This document shows, piece after piece, positions 52,756 to 63,600 of a stretch of DNA of 64,000 bases. The stretch's first letter is position 1; each line of letters starts with the position of its first letter. This DNA comes from Wuchereria bancrofti (taxonomy: Eukaryota > Nematoda > Chromadorea > Rhabditida > Onchocercidae). A program made the translations under genes and the position numbers. Location: positions 4,946,011 to 5,010,010 of the forward strand of contig SSBO01000008.1 of the NCBI GenBank assembly GCA_005281725.1, in the 5' to 3' direction. A model generated the notes under the pieces. It searched no databases, was not told where the DNA came from, and saw nothing but the letters and a program-made list of their open reading frames with translations.

Positions 52756-55700
52756 ATGGGTACACAAAGTCGAGAACAATCTTCAGTAACCTTACAACGG
52801 AAAAACGGATTATCATCGTCATCATCATCATCATCATCAGCATCGTCATCATCATCGTCAAAAATTCAAACATTTCACGATGCGATTTCACATTTCAAGA
52901 AAAATGACCGAGTTAAAACGTATGACATGCAGGTATATGCAGCATTTATATATTAGTTTATTAATTTAAATTTTTAATAAATACCAGTTTTTCTTTTCAT
53001 CTTATCTTCACTCATCTTGTATAACTTAATATTACAACATTACTGTTGTAACAAAATATGTACAAAGTTTGAAATTCTTATTTCAATTGTTTTTTTTTTT
53101 TCATTTTTTAATATGAATGTTATCAAATATTTTAATGTTACAACTGCAAAGATTGCAGGTACCACGGCCTCTTACGGTATCATGGAATTGTGATGGTACT
53201 CGCCTTGCTGCAGGAGCGGAAAAAAGTGTATCAGTGATAACATATGATTCATCATTTCGAATCGTTAGTATTTACAATATATGTGTAAATGAAACAGCGA
53301 ATGATATTGTAAAATACCATTAATATTCTGTTAATTTCAACCACTATCTTATTTCTTATTTGTTTTTATACTTAATAGTAATTTTTATTTTTTTCTAGTT
53401 CTTATTGTTGGTATTTTCATGTGAAATAACCTATTTCAATTTATTTTTTAAAATCTATTCTTAAATAATATAATATTAATTTAAATACATATAAATTGTA
53501 AGTGAGATATGTAAGATATATGACATTAATTACATGCATAAAAGTGTTATTATAAGGATGAAATAATATTTTATCATATTTTTTATACAATTAAATTTGC
53601 AATAGATTTAGTTAAAAATGGAACGAAATGGTATTTGTTGCAGAAAACGATTTTCCGTGGTTTCGGTCACAATGAACAGGTTGATCAGGTTGCTTTTCAT
53701 CCATCTAATCCATACTTACTAGCTTCAGCTAGTGCAGATAAATCTGTTCGACTATGGGATATTCGGCAGCCACGGACACATACTAGGTTAAATACTAAAG
53801 GTAAAATGCAAATATCATTATTAACTAACATTTATTCATCTTATAACTATCTTTAGGCTAGTATAATTAAGATGAAAGGATATGAAATTATCAACAGATA
53901 TATTTGTTCTGGAAAAGGAAATGCTAAAATTTGTTTTATTTCAAGGAAGGATCTTACAACTGTCATATAGCCATTAACTGTATCTAAGAGTTAGTTAAAA
54001 ATGTTACTTTTCTTAATTAAAAATGTTTATTAATTACTTTTCTTTTTTTATTTAGATCAATTTTTGTGTCCTTCTTTTTTCTGTCCTTCTGTAGAAAACG
54101 TAAAGTGATTATAGATTTTTTAAATTTATACATGAAGTTTCTAAACTTTCACAGATAGCTTCATCCATATTTAATATCATTTGCAGCTCAGAATTTGAAT
54201 GTAGCTTGGTCACCGTGTGGTACATATTTGGCATATGGTGACAAGGAAGATTCCTTAAGTATTCTTGATAGTCGAAATTTGAAAACAATCAAAGTTGAGT
54301 CGTTAAAGGAAGAAGTGAATGAATTTGCATTTGATCCATCTGGAAAATATTTATTTGTAGCTATGGGTAGTGGACAAGTTAATATTTTTTCGTAAGTTTT
54401 AAACACTTTTTAGAAATGATGACTATATTATATTAAACAATTTCAATTTTTGTTGGAAAAAGATAAAAATACTTGGGTAGATGAATTGATTCAGTAATGT
54501 TATTAATTGTTTCAGGAATTGATTAACTCTGTTAATCATTTTATTGGTCTAATAGTAGCACTAGGATATACTTTCAAATTTAATTCTTCCATTTCCTTGA
54601 TAAAATCAAATAAACTAAATAGATTTTTCATCTTTCTTCAATTTTTTTTTACTTTTAAATTTGATATAAAATAATGTGCCAAAAAAAAGAAAAAAAAAAT
54701 TATTTTTTTCTAATATGTTTGATTGGTTGTTAAATTTTAGATCGCCAGATGTGACACATCGACGAACATTGCAAGCACATCCTGCGCAAGCTGCTTGCGT
54801 TTGCTTAGCCGTTTCACCGGATGGTCGACGTTTTGCCGTTGGTGCATCGGATGCAGTCTGTTCGATTTGGGATGCCAATGAGTTAATTTGTGAATCAAAT
54901 ATGGGAAGGTTCATTTTTTTTTTCTTTTGTTATATGTTTAAATTTATGTTATATGAAAAATGACGAATTTCTGTATCATTTTCATATGCATATATACGTG
55001 CACAATTCTCGGATTTTTTTAAATTTTAAATTATAATAAATAAATGAATTGATGCGACTTTTTTTTCCTTGTTTATAATATGTAACAACTAATTAATAGT
55101 TTTTTTATAGTTTTTTAGAATTAAAAAGTTTGAAATATAATATATCTTATGTAATTATATAATGTTTATATAATAATTGATTCTTATCTATTAAATTGTC
55201 ATGAATGCACAATGTGTTTTCTCTAATAATTTGAATTTATTTTGAAAACTGCTTAGCTGAAATATCATCTATTCGTATTTTTTGCTTCCATAACTTATAA
55301 TTTTGATTTCGTATTGTAGGAGGATTAGTTATTCGTCATCTTCAAACTTTTCTCTCTCCCTCCTTGTCCCTTTATCTGTCCTCTTTATCTCTCAGTTATC
55401 CTTAATAAATATCAATTATTACATATTTTAATGTAGAATTAAATATAAATCATTGTTTATTGTAGATTGGATTATCCTCTACGATCGATCTCATTCAGTG
55501 CAGATAGTCAATTGATAGCTTGTGCAAGTGAAGATCATTTCATTGATATTTGTTGGGCAGAAAATGGTGCAAGGTTTCCTTTATTTTCAAAATTGTATCG
55601 TATTATTGTTTACTTCTTCTATTACTACATTATTTTTTTTAAATTTTTTCAATTTCGGTTGTAAAATTTAATTTGTATATTTTAGAGTACATGAACTTCG

Positions 55701-55827
55701 AGTAAATGCTGAAACGTTTACGTGTGCTTGGCATCCGAGTATGTATCTGCTTGCGTACGCTTCAGCTCCATCATTGGACAGTCGTGATCGAGAAGTTACA
55801 GTAAACATTTTTGGATTTACTATGTGA
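52756..55827 (+). CDS. THOC3: THO complex subunit 3
   Basis: Seven exons (52756-52932, 53159-53263, 53644-53800, 54187-54391, 54741-54908, 55466-55573, 55686-55827) close in phase to 353 residues; the human protein is 351. The protein is a WD40 propeller. Blades are marked by VSWNCDGTRLAAGAEKSVSV, HPSNPYLLASASADKSVRLW, AWSPCGTYLAYGDKEDSL, AVSPDGRRFAVGASDAVCSI and FSADSQLIACASEDHFIDI, and it ends with NIFGFTM. ASEDHFIDI and the NPYLLASASADKSVRLWD region follow THOC3 closely. THO couples transcription to mRNA export in the nucleus. The N-terminus before the propeller is longer than usual and contains a polyserine tract made by TCA repeats. AATAAA at 55882-55887 fits a short 3' untranslated region. 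The gene is convergent with lin-28. Confidence 0.95.
52813..52860 (+). repeat. TCA microsatellite encoding polyserine
   Basis: In-frame TCA/TCG triplets in the first exon of THOC3 encode a serine run broken by a single alanine. It is probably length-polymorphic. Confidence 0.92.
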
Positions 55828-56208
55828 AATAAATATAACGTACAACAGAAAATTAAAGTAAAATGAACTATTTTAAATCCTAATAAAAATGGATATTTAC
55901 ATTGTCGTGAATGAAATTTTACTATGCATGCGCATGGAATGACAGAATTTTGTCAAATTTGTTGAGCAGTTAAGGTCTACGAGCTTTGCGATATGTAAAG
56001 CAGCTCTTAGCATGACACTTCATTACTTACAATCTTATTTGTATAAGGTCAGGAAGCTCAGACTTTTGTTTACTTTGAAAATTTATGTATTTTTGCTCGA
56101 GTTTGCTTTATTATATTATGAAATAATAATTCTGCAGCTTTAGTCCCATAGCTCACACCAAATCAGGAAATCCTTACAATTTGCAGAAAGGATTACTCAG
56201 TTAGCTCA

Positions 56209-56298
56209 ACTAGCAGGCGTGTTTGCGTACGTTCTCCAGTATTACCAAAAGTCATCGCAATACTGCTGATTTATTCTTGAACATATACGCCTGTTAGT
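56209..56298. other. Nested inverted repeat / stem-loop
   Basis: Outer arms ACTAGCAGGCGT (56209-56220) and ACGCCTGTTAGT (56287-56298) pair over 12 bp with one G-U. After a six-base bulge, GTACGTTC pairs with GAACATAT with one mismatch and one wobble. An inner CAGTATT/AATACTG stem of 7 bp (56237-56243 with 56259-56265) closes a 15-base loop. The internal loop is asymmetric, unlike a typical miRNA precursor. Confidence 0.7.
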
Positions 56299-56437
56299 GT
56301 AACATCACATTTAAAATGTAACAACATAAAGTGGTTTATTTAAAAAGCATAAAAACCGTTTATTTAACTATCAACAGCAAAAATCACAACTGAGCTGATA
56401 AAATAAGTCTGCCTGAGTTCATAAAACAGTTTAAACC

Positions 56438-56444
56438 TGAGGTA
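56438..56444 (-). promoter_or_regulatory. Candidate let-7 7mer-A1 seed match overlapping CTCAGG
   Basis: On the lin-28 strand this reads TACCTCA (pairs with let-7 positions 2-7 plus A1). It overlaps CTCAGG at 56436-56441, a six-base match to the lin-4/miR-125 seed. It lies about 835 bases past the lin-28 stop. It acts only if the transcript extends beyond the AATAAA at 56706. Confidence 0.45.
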
Positions 56445-56484
56445 CAATGGTGCAGGAGTGATGCAGCATGATAAAGCTACATCT

Positions 56485-56492
56485 TGAGGTAG
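56485..56492 (-). promoter_or_regulatory. Candidate let-7 8mer seed match downstream of lin-28
   Basis: On the lin-28 strand this reads CTACCTCA, a full 8mer match to the let-7 seed (positions 2-8 with A opposite position 1), about 785 bases past the stop codon. let-7 sites in lin-28 3' untranslated regions are established in other animals. The match is seen directly; its presence in the transcript is inferred. Confidence 0.5.
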
Positions 56493-57277
56493 TCAAACAG
56501 CAAATGAAATAATCACTAAGAAAGTGAGGTCATGAACAATTCCTGAGAATAATCATAATAGTGACGATAACAACGTATACAACAATCACTATGAAACACG
56601 CGGATTAGTAAGGCTGGAATAACAAAGAAAAACTGTAATGCAAAAATCATGACAATTGAGTGAGAGAGAGAGGAAAAGAGAGAGAAAGGGAAGGAGATTT
56701 CGGCTTTTATTATAAAACATGCTTATGATGGAATATAAAACTATAAGAACTAACTACCACTTAGACATCTATGAATGCAAATAAAAGAATAAAAGGATAA
56801 ACCTAGTCAACGTGTCAATTTCTTTGCAATTTTTTCTCATTTTTCTGTAAAGTAGAAAACGATGTTTTTTAAAATAAAATGTAAGACTTTTCATTTTCTG
56901 GTAATTAACCGCAACGTTAAACCCACATCTTCTAATAGGAACTGTTAAAGTCCATGAATAATGACATCAAATAGCTGTATGGTCCTAACTAGATGGCACT
57001 TATACTAAACTGTTATTAGCATAATGAGTTAAGAAAGCCGAAACAGAACAGTCAGAAATACCAATGTAAAAAAAAAAACTTTCAAAAAGTAGTTTTGGAA
57101 TAGAAAACAATTTAGTCTGAAACAAGCCGAACCAATGCCCTTATATGCTATTCTGACATACGCCAAAAAGTAAGAAATGGAAATAAGAGATTTGCAATAA
57201 ACGATAAGTTTTCCCTTTCAGTAGCCTACGATGCCAAGTAATTTGGAAGAATCTCGAAAATTAAAGGACTTAAAATC

Positions 57278-58513
57278 TCAATAGTTACTGTCTCTATTAA
57301 CATCCTCTTTGTCATTGGTGATTTCTTTCATCTTCGACCCAGTTTTTTCTTTTTTCGTCTTCGACTGCACTTGTTCATTGCTCTCTACTTTTGCCTCTTC
57401 TTCATTCTTATCATATCCTTCGGCGCCGTTTTTCCTTGCTTTGTTACCGTTCTTAAAATTTACTTTTTGTGGGCAGTCAGTAATCAGATGATCGGTTGCA
57501 TGACATCCATAGCACGCCTTCTCAGCTCCTAGCGATGTTTTACATTTCGCTGCTGTATGATTCCCGTAATGTCCGCATTTAAAACATCTGTAACTGTGAA
57601 ATAAGCAAGCACATAAACCAACACCTTTTTATAAAAAAAAGGAAAAAAAAAACAATCTTATGTGCCGAAACATTTCCAGTAATATCTTGCACACATTTCA
57701 TTGAGTTAAAAAATCTTTTGTTACTTTGTCTTTTGTCAAGAATCAATGGTTTTCCTAGTTCAATCTAATTTGAAAGAAAAGTGCCACTTACATACATCAA
57801 GTGAAACAAAAAAATTCAGTTAATGGAACGTCGTTTGACGAAAAAAAACGCCCTTATAAAATAGCATAGATTACCAAACTTGTAAAGAATAAAAGCGAAT
57901 GATACTCCCTATTCATTCAGACATCCGTTGTAATAACACATAACCATAGCAAGGTTAAGTTAGAAACAAGGTAAAATTAAGATGAATTAAATTAAGCATT
58001 ACATTTCATCATTTCACTCATTTTCTAAACAATGAAAAAAATGATATAAATCAAAACCTTATAGCATGTGACTTATTCTTTCCAAGAGGCCTGATAGAAC
58101 TTCCTTTTAGTTTTCCACCAGGTTCTGCACTTACAACAACCGTTGCTTCGTTACCTTCCGGCCGTCTTCGAATCACAAAACGAACACGTTCACCGGCATC
58201 CAAACTTCGAAAACCATCCATATTTAATTCAGACTATAACAGAAAAAAAAGAATTACGTATACCATTGCATTATATGCAATTAGAACCATATCCATAACT
58301 TTTCTCAGCATGCTACAATAATAAAACTGGTTGAAATTTACAAAAGTACAACTACTAAAAATTATTTTAAAAAAATTTGAATAAAAAAACTCCACTTGCC
58401 TGATGGACAAATACATCATCACCACCTTCATCAGGTGTAATAAAACCATAACCTTTTAAAACATTAAACCATTTACACGTTCCAACTTGTACCACTTCCT
58501 TTCCTTCACCCAT
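57278..58513 (-). CDS. lin-28: LIN-28 RNA-binding protein
   Basis: Three exons (58400-58513, 58058-58233, 57278-57593) close in phase to 201 residues (human LIN28A 209). The cold-shock domain spans about 8-75, with [15 protein letters not shown] (RNP1, 13-27) and [16 protein letters not shown] (RNP2 onward, 34-49). Two CCHC knuckles follow a basic linker: C100-C103-H109-C114 and C124-C127-H132-C137. A lysine/glutamate-rich tail completes it. LIN-28 blocks let-7 maturation and binds mRNAs, setting larval developmental timing in nematodes. The first knuckle has five residues between its second cysteine and the histidine, one more than the usual CCHC spacing. The first intron begins GCAAGT, a GC-AG intron; no GT alternative keeps VHQ-SEL intact. 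Confidence 0.96.
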
Positions 58514-60650
58514 TGATGGTAAACACTACAAATGCTTTTTACTAAAACAAAATTGAGTTAAACAGATTTTTTTAAAGAAAAAAGAAGAAAAAAACTCTCA
58601 TATTTAATATAATCACTCAATATACATACTCAAAGCATCCACTCAATACTTCACACGCATCCACGTCCTAACTTTACGCCAACAACGTCAGTTACGCCGT
58701 CACTAAATGATTCTATGACTGCGTAGCCTCATTGAATTACGATGAACGACCATAACTTTAGCACAATGCAAATATTTCGCTCCAAAGGAATTTTGTGACT
58801 ATTAAAAGGACGCATGAAAAGAGAAGCAAACAGATGCTTAATTGATTACCAAAAAAGTTTATTGGGAATTACCAGATTAAAGATTAAAGGAAGAATACTG
58901 AAATACTGAATTTGAAAAAGGGAAAAAGAATTAATGAATTACTGATATTTGACAGAATTGCTGGAATATTTGACAGAATTACTGAGTTGTTACGAGATAA
59001 TCAAGAAATTTGAAAGAATTAAATTCTTGTATTGCTAAATTAAAGAATAAACAAACAAGGAACAAACAGTTGATTTGTATAAACTATTTAGCTATGATAT
59101 TGCAATACTGAATTACTAAATTGATAACGACATATTTTAACTGAAACAAAAATAAACAAAAAAGCAAATAAACAAGCAAAAATTTATACAAGATATTCAA
59201 TTATACTATTGCAGTGCTCAAATGGATAAATGAATTACCGAAATGATAAAAAGATCTTTCAATAAACAAATCCAAAATTATCTATGTTTAAATGAGAAAA
59301 AGTTACCTATGGTAATGAAAATTTTTCGAATTTACATCATTTAATTTATTAATTGATCTGTTCGGATGAGATGAAAATATAGTTCGAATCAAATTTTATT
59401 TAATTACTAATTTAAGTTATTATCTACATAACAGTGGTAGGTGATGCATTTGAAATTTTTCGTTTGAAATATTAAATATTTGAAGTTTTCACTGAGAATA
59501 TTTTTGCACTGAAAATATTTTTGAATAATTTCGAAAATTTTTGAATTTATTAATTTTTTTCTTTTTTTTGAAAGAAAGAAAACAAATTTTCAAAGATTAC
59601 ATTTACTCATCAAAGTTCTCTCTCTCTCTCTCTCTTCTTCTCTCTCTCTCTTTTTCTCCTATTGAATTACAATCACTTCATTCTTGAATATCAATAATAA
59701 TTTCTTTCGATTTATTAAATCGATGTGAGTTTCGACAATTCCTAAATTTTTTATGTTTGAATTTTTTCTGAAATAAAATGAAACAAAATTGCGTAACCAA
59801 TTTTACGTGAAGTTTTTCGTAGCGTACACTTCGGAATTATATAATTACCTCTTTGTATCTTTGTTATTTAAAAAAAAGGAAGGAAGGAAAAAGAGGAAGA
59901 GGGAGAGGAAGAAGTATTTTCATTTATTTTCTTAACTTTTTATCTGATTTACCCACGTTCCTTTCATTATTATTTTTCTTTTCTCAATGATAATTATTAT
60001 TTCATTTAGAATTTCTTATCATTTAACTAAATCTAAGTCATTCCATTCCTTTCACAATTCGCTTCCTTTCCACCTTTTTTTCTTCCTTTCTCGTTTTTTC
60101 ATTTCAAAAAAAAAAATTTTTTTTCTTCCCCAAATTAGCATTTTAAATTATGTAAGCAAAAAAAGAAAAGAAAATGTAGATTGGTTAGTTCATGTGACAT
60201 TAGTATAATTATAATTGCAATAAATTGAATTAAAAATATAATGAAAATTTAACAAATATATTTTGATATTATTTTGTTCGTAATTTGTCTTTGTTGTAAT
60301 TCGTTCGAGTATTTTATTTCTTGTATCTTTCACTCAGCAAAATTTCAATTTCTAATTGAAATTTGACTGATTTTTTGTTTTTTATTGTTACGTTAATTTA
60401 TAAATCTTGTAAAATCGTTTGCTTCCTTAGAACTGAATTGTTTTTCATTTAATTTTTAATTTATGAATGAATAGTGAAATAAGAGAAGGAGAAAGAGAGA
60501 GGGAGAGAAAAAAAAGTTTTTTTTTTTTTTCAAATTCTTTTATTGAGTGCTACTAAGTTATGTTAAATAATATAAATATTTAAAAATTTTTATTATCAGT
60601 ATTTGCTTTTTTGGGATTTTTTATACAATTTTTTCAGAGAAATTAAATTG
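58514..60650. other. Divergent intergenic region, lin-28 and convertase
   Basis: About 2.1 kb of AT-rich DNA between the lin-28 start (minus) and the convertase start (plus). It presumably holds both promoters. It contains a TC tract and GA-rich stretches, and no supported gene. Confidence 0.6.
59617..59657. repeat. TC dinucleotide tract
   Basis: TCTCTCTC runs interrupted by TTCTTC, about 40 bp, in the lin-28/convertase intergenic region. Pyrimidine/purine tracts of this kind recur at 56660-56690 and 62095-62120. Confidence 0.88.
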
Positions 60651-63600
60651 ATGATTCTATTCATATTGTTGCTAGTTCAAATTCCCAAAACTTATTTAAT
60701 TTCATTAATAATTAGCATAATTATTATCATATCCAATGGATGTGAAACATTTCATCAGCAAATTTGGTCTACAAATAGCAATGAAACGGAGACAGTTACA
60801 TTATTATCAAAATTTCTACAATTGGACAAGTTACAAGAAGTAAGTGAAAATAGTAATCAGGTAATGATTGATCAACAGGTAATCATTATTCACTCAAAAT
60901 AGTGATTAAATAATGCTTGATTAACCTTTGCTAATAAGGCTTAAATCTTTTCTTATACTTTAATTTAAAAATTTTATTTTTTTAGCATTACCAGTTGTAC
61001 CATAAACTTCTTTTGATGAATTGAAAAAACATGAACTGTTTAATTTACTGATAACTTACTAATTAGTAACTAAATAAAAGTAAAATTTCATTTTAAATTC
61101 AATTAAATATATTCATTACTATGCTATATTGGATAATAAATTAAATTATAATATACTCTTATCATTAGTAATAACTCTTCGCCGAGATTTTATTGTTGAT
61201 TAACTTTTGAATGAAGTAATAATACAATTGCATCATCCATTATATCTATCATAATTTGTCATAGTATTTCTTGCTAATCAGAAATTTCTAATTAAATTTC
61301 ATTTTTGAGGATAATGAAAAGGAAGAATATGATAATGAATGGGTGGTGGAAATAGTTGGTGGATTGGAGGAAGCAAGAGACATCGCTCGAGCAGTCGGAT
61401 ATAAATTTATTGCTCCCGTGTGTGTTTCCATTTAAAGTTAAATGACGAGATCCTTTGATTTAACTACTTTAAAATTTTTAATTTAATATTAAAACTTAAA
61501 TAGTAGAACTTTTTGATTAAAATATTTTCAAACTTTTGATTTGCTCCATTTTTTTTTTCGCTTTCTTTTACTTTTTAGAATGATCAAAATAATTTTGCAT
61601 TGGCATGTCAATATTATATTTTATCATGCAATTAAATTTCAAAATTAAGTTTTATCCTATTCAAATTTAAAATTTTATTTAGGTTCGTGGTTTTGATAAT
61701 GTCTATATTTTTTCGAAAGAAAATTATAGAAAAAAACGAAAAGCAGATGATAAATCAACATTAGCACTTTGTCGTCATAAACAAGTTTGCATATAATTTC
61801 TTTTTTTCACTCTAAAATTTCAAGCTTATATATTATTATTTCTATTGCTAACGCAACTTTTTAATTCTTTAACTTTCAACACATACATATTTTTTCTTTT
61901 TTTCTGTTTTTTTTGCAATTTTTAATTTGCAAAACATATGAACAAATCATGTTCCAATAAATTTATCAATTTTATAACTCATTGAAGAAAAAAAAAAAAA
62001 CAAAGAAGTAAATGAAATTACATGCGAAAAAATTTTTGTTTTAAAACCGGCCTTTTCTTTTTTTTTCTTTCTTTTTTCTATGAAAACAAGAAGAGAAAGA
62101 GAGAGAGAGAGAAAGGGAGAGAAAAAAAAAACTTTAAAGGTACTTTGGGTGGAGCAACAACGAATTCACAAACGTTTTAAGCGTGATTATAGCATTGAAA
62201 CTTCTATTGCAACTCTTAATGATACCAATTATAACAACAAAATTTTTTTCAATGATCCATTCTGGTCTCAACAATGGAATTTGGTTATAATTTTTTTTAT
62301 TTTATGTTTTATTTAATATTTTAATTAATTTGTGTCTAATGATGAATTGATTTTTGAAAAGTTTTGGCATGTAATATGGGAAAAGGAAAGATCTAAAGAA
62401 AAAGAAAGTTTTTATGAAGGAATCAATTTGTAATAATTTAAAAATTAATATCATATGATAAATTTTGTTTATGTGAATTTTCATTTTATAATTAAGCTAT
62501 ATGAAGTAGTGAACATTTCATTTAAATTAATTTTCTTCAATTTAACAAATTTCCCTACTGTAATAAGTGGAAAAAAAGAAAAGAAAAATAAATAATGATT
62601 AAATATTAGATTGATAATTGAAATTAAATAAGACTTACAATTCTGATTCATATCCAAAATTAATTAAAATTTAAACTGAAGATTAATTGATCTATAAAAA
62701 TGCGACAGTTCTGCGAGTTAAAATTTGCAGAGTAATGAAATAATTCAGAAAAGCTCAAGGACTATAAATGGTCAACCAATCAGTATGCATGTGATAAAAG
62801 CCTGGGAACTTGGTTATACCGGGAAAGGTGTCGTTGTGACAATACTGGTCAAAAATTTAATCATTAAAAATCTTTCAAATGTTTCGCAGCGAATTTAATT
62901 ATTATCATATATTTCAATTAAAACTACTATCTAAAACCTATATTATTACTTCAAAAATAATTCAATAAAACTGATGGAATTATCAGAATTGCATTATACT
63001 CCATTAATTATATTATTCTGATAATATATGTTTCAATTAGCTGATAAGCAAATATTAATCGAAGATTTAATTAAAACTTGGTGCATACAACTTTGACATT
63101 ATCAGAAGATGCAAATTTCGTATTCAGTTATCCGTAATTAATTAATTAGCTTGTTTATAACATTCAAATCTATGACAGTATTTGTGGTAACATTGATAGA
63201 TTGAAAATAAATATTAAAATTTAGAAATGAATTGATAATTTTCTTATTTTAGGACGATGGTATGCAGCATAATCATACAGATATTATTCGTAACTATGTT
63301 TGTTTTTAATACTTTATCAGTTTTTAAAAATTAGCAAATAATTTTAAAAAATTGAGATAAATAATTTAAATTTGAAAAGGCAAAAAAAGGAAGATTTTCC
63401 ACACTGCTGAGAATTTATTTATGCTAGCTAAATTTCAAATGATAATAATTTTTTATTTTATTTTTTCAGGATCCTCATGCCTCATACGATTTAAATGATA
63501 ATGATCCTGATCCAATGCCAAAATTTAACAAAATGAATAGGTATTTGTTGGTTAAATGAATGAATATAATAGCATTGAATATTAGACGAAGAAAAAAATA

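Larger units (their letters stand above)
55828..57277. other. Convergent 3' region of THOC3 and lin-28
   Basis: The region between the two stop codons. On the plus strand AATAAA at 55882-55887 can end THOC3. On the minus strand AATAAA occurs at 56706-56711, 56359-56364 and 56335-56340, so the lin-28 3' untranslated region could be about 0.6 or 0.9 kb. A let-7/lin-4-like motif cluster and a stem-loop lie inside. No additional gene is seen. Confidence 0.6.
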
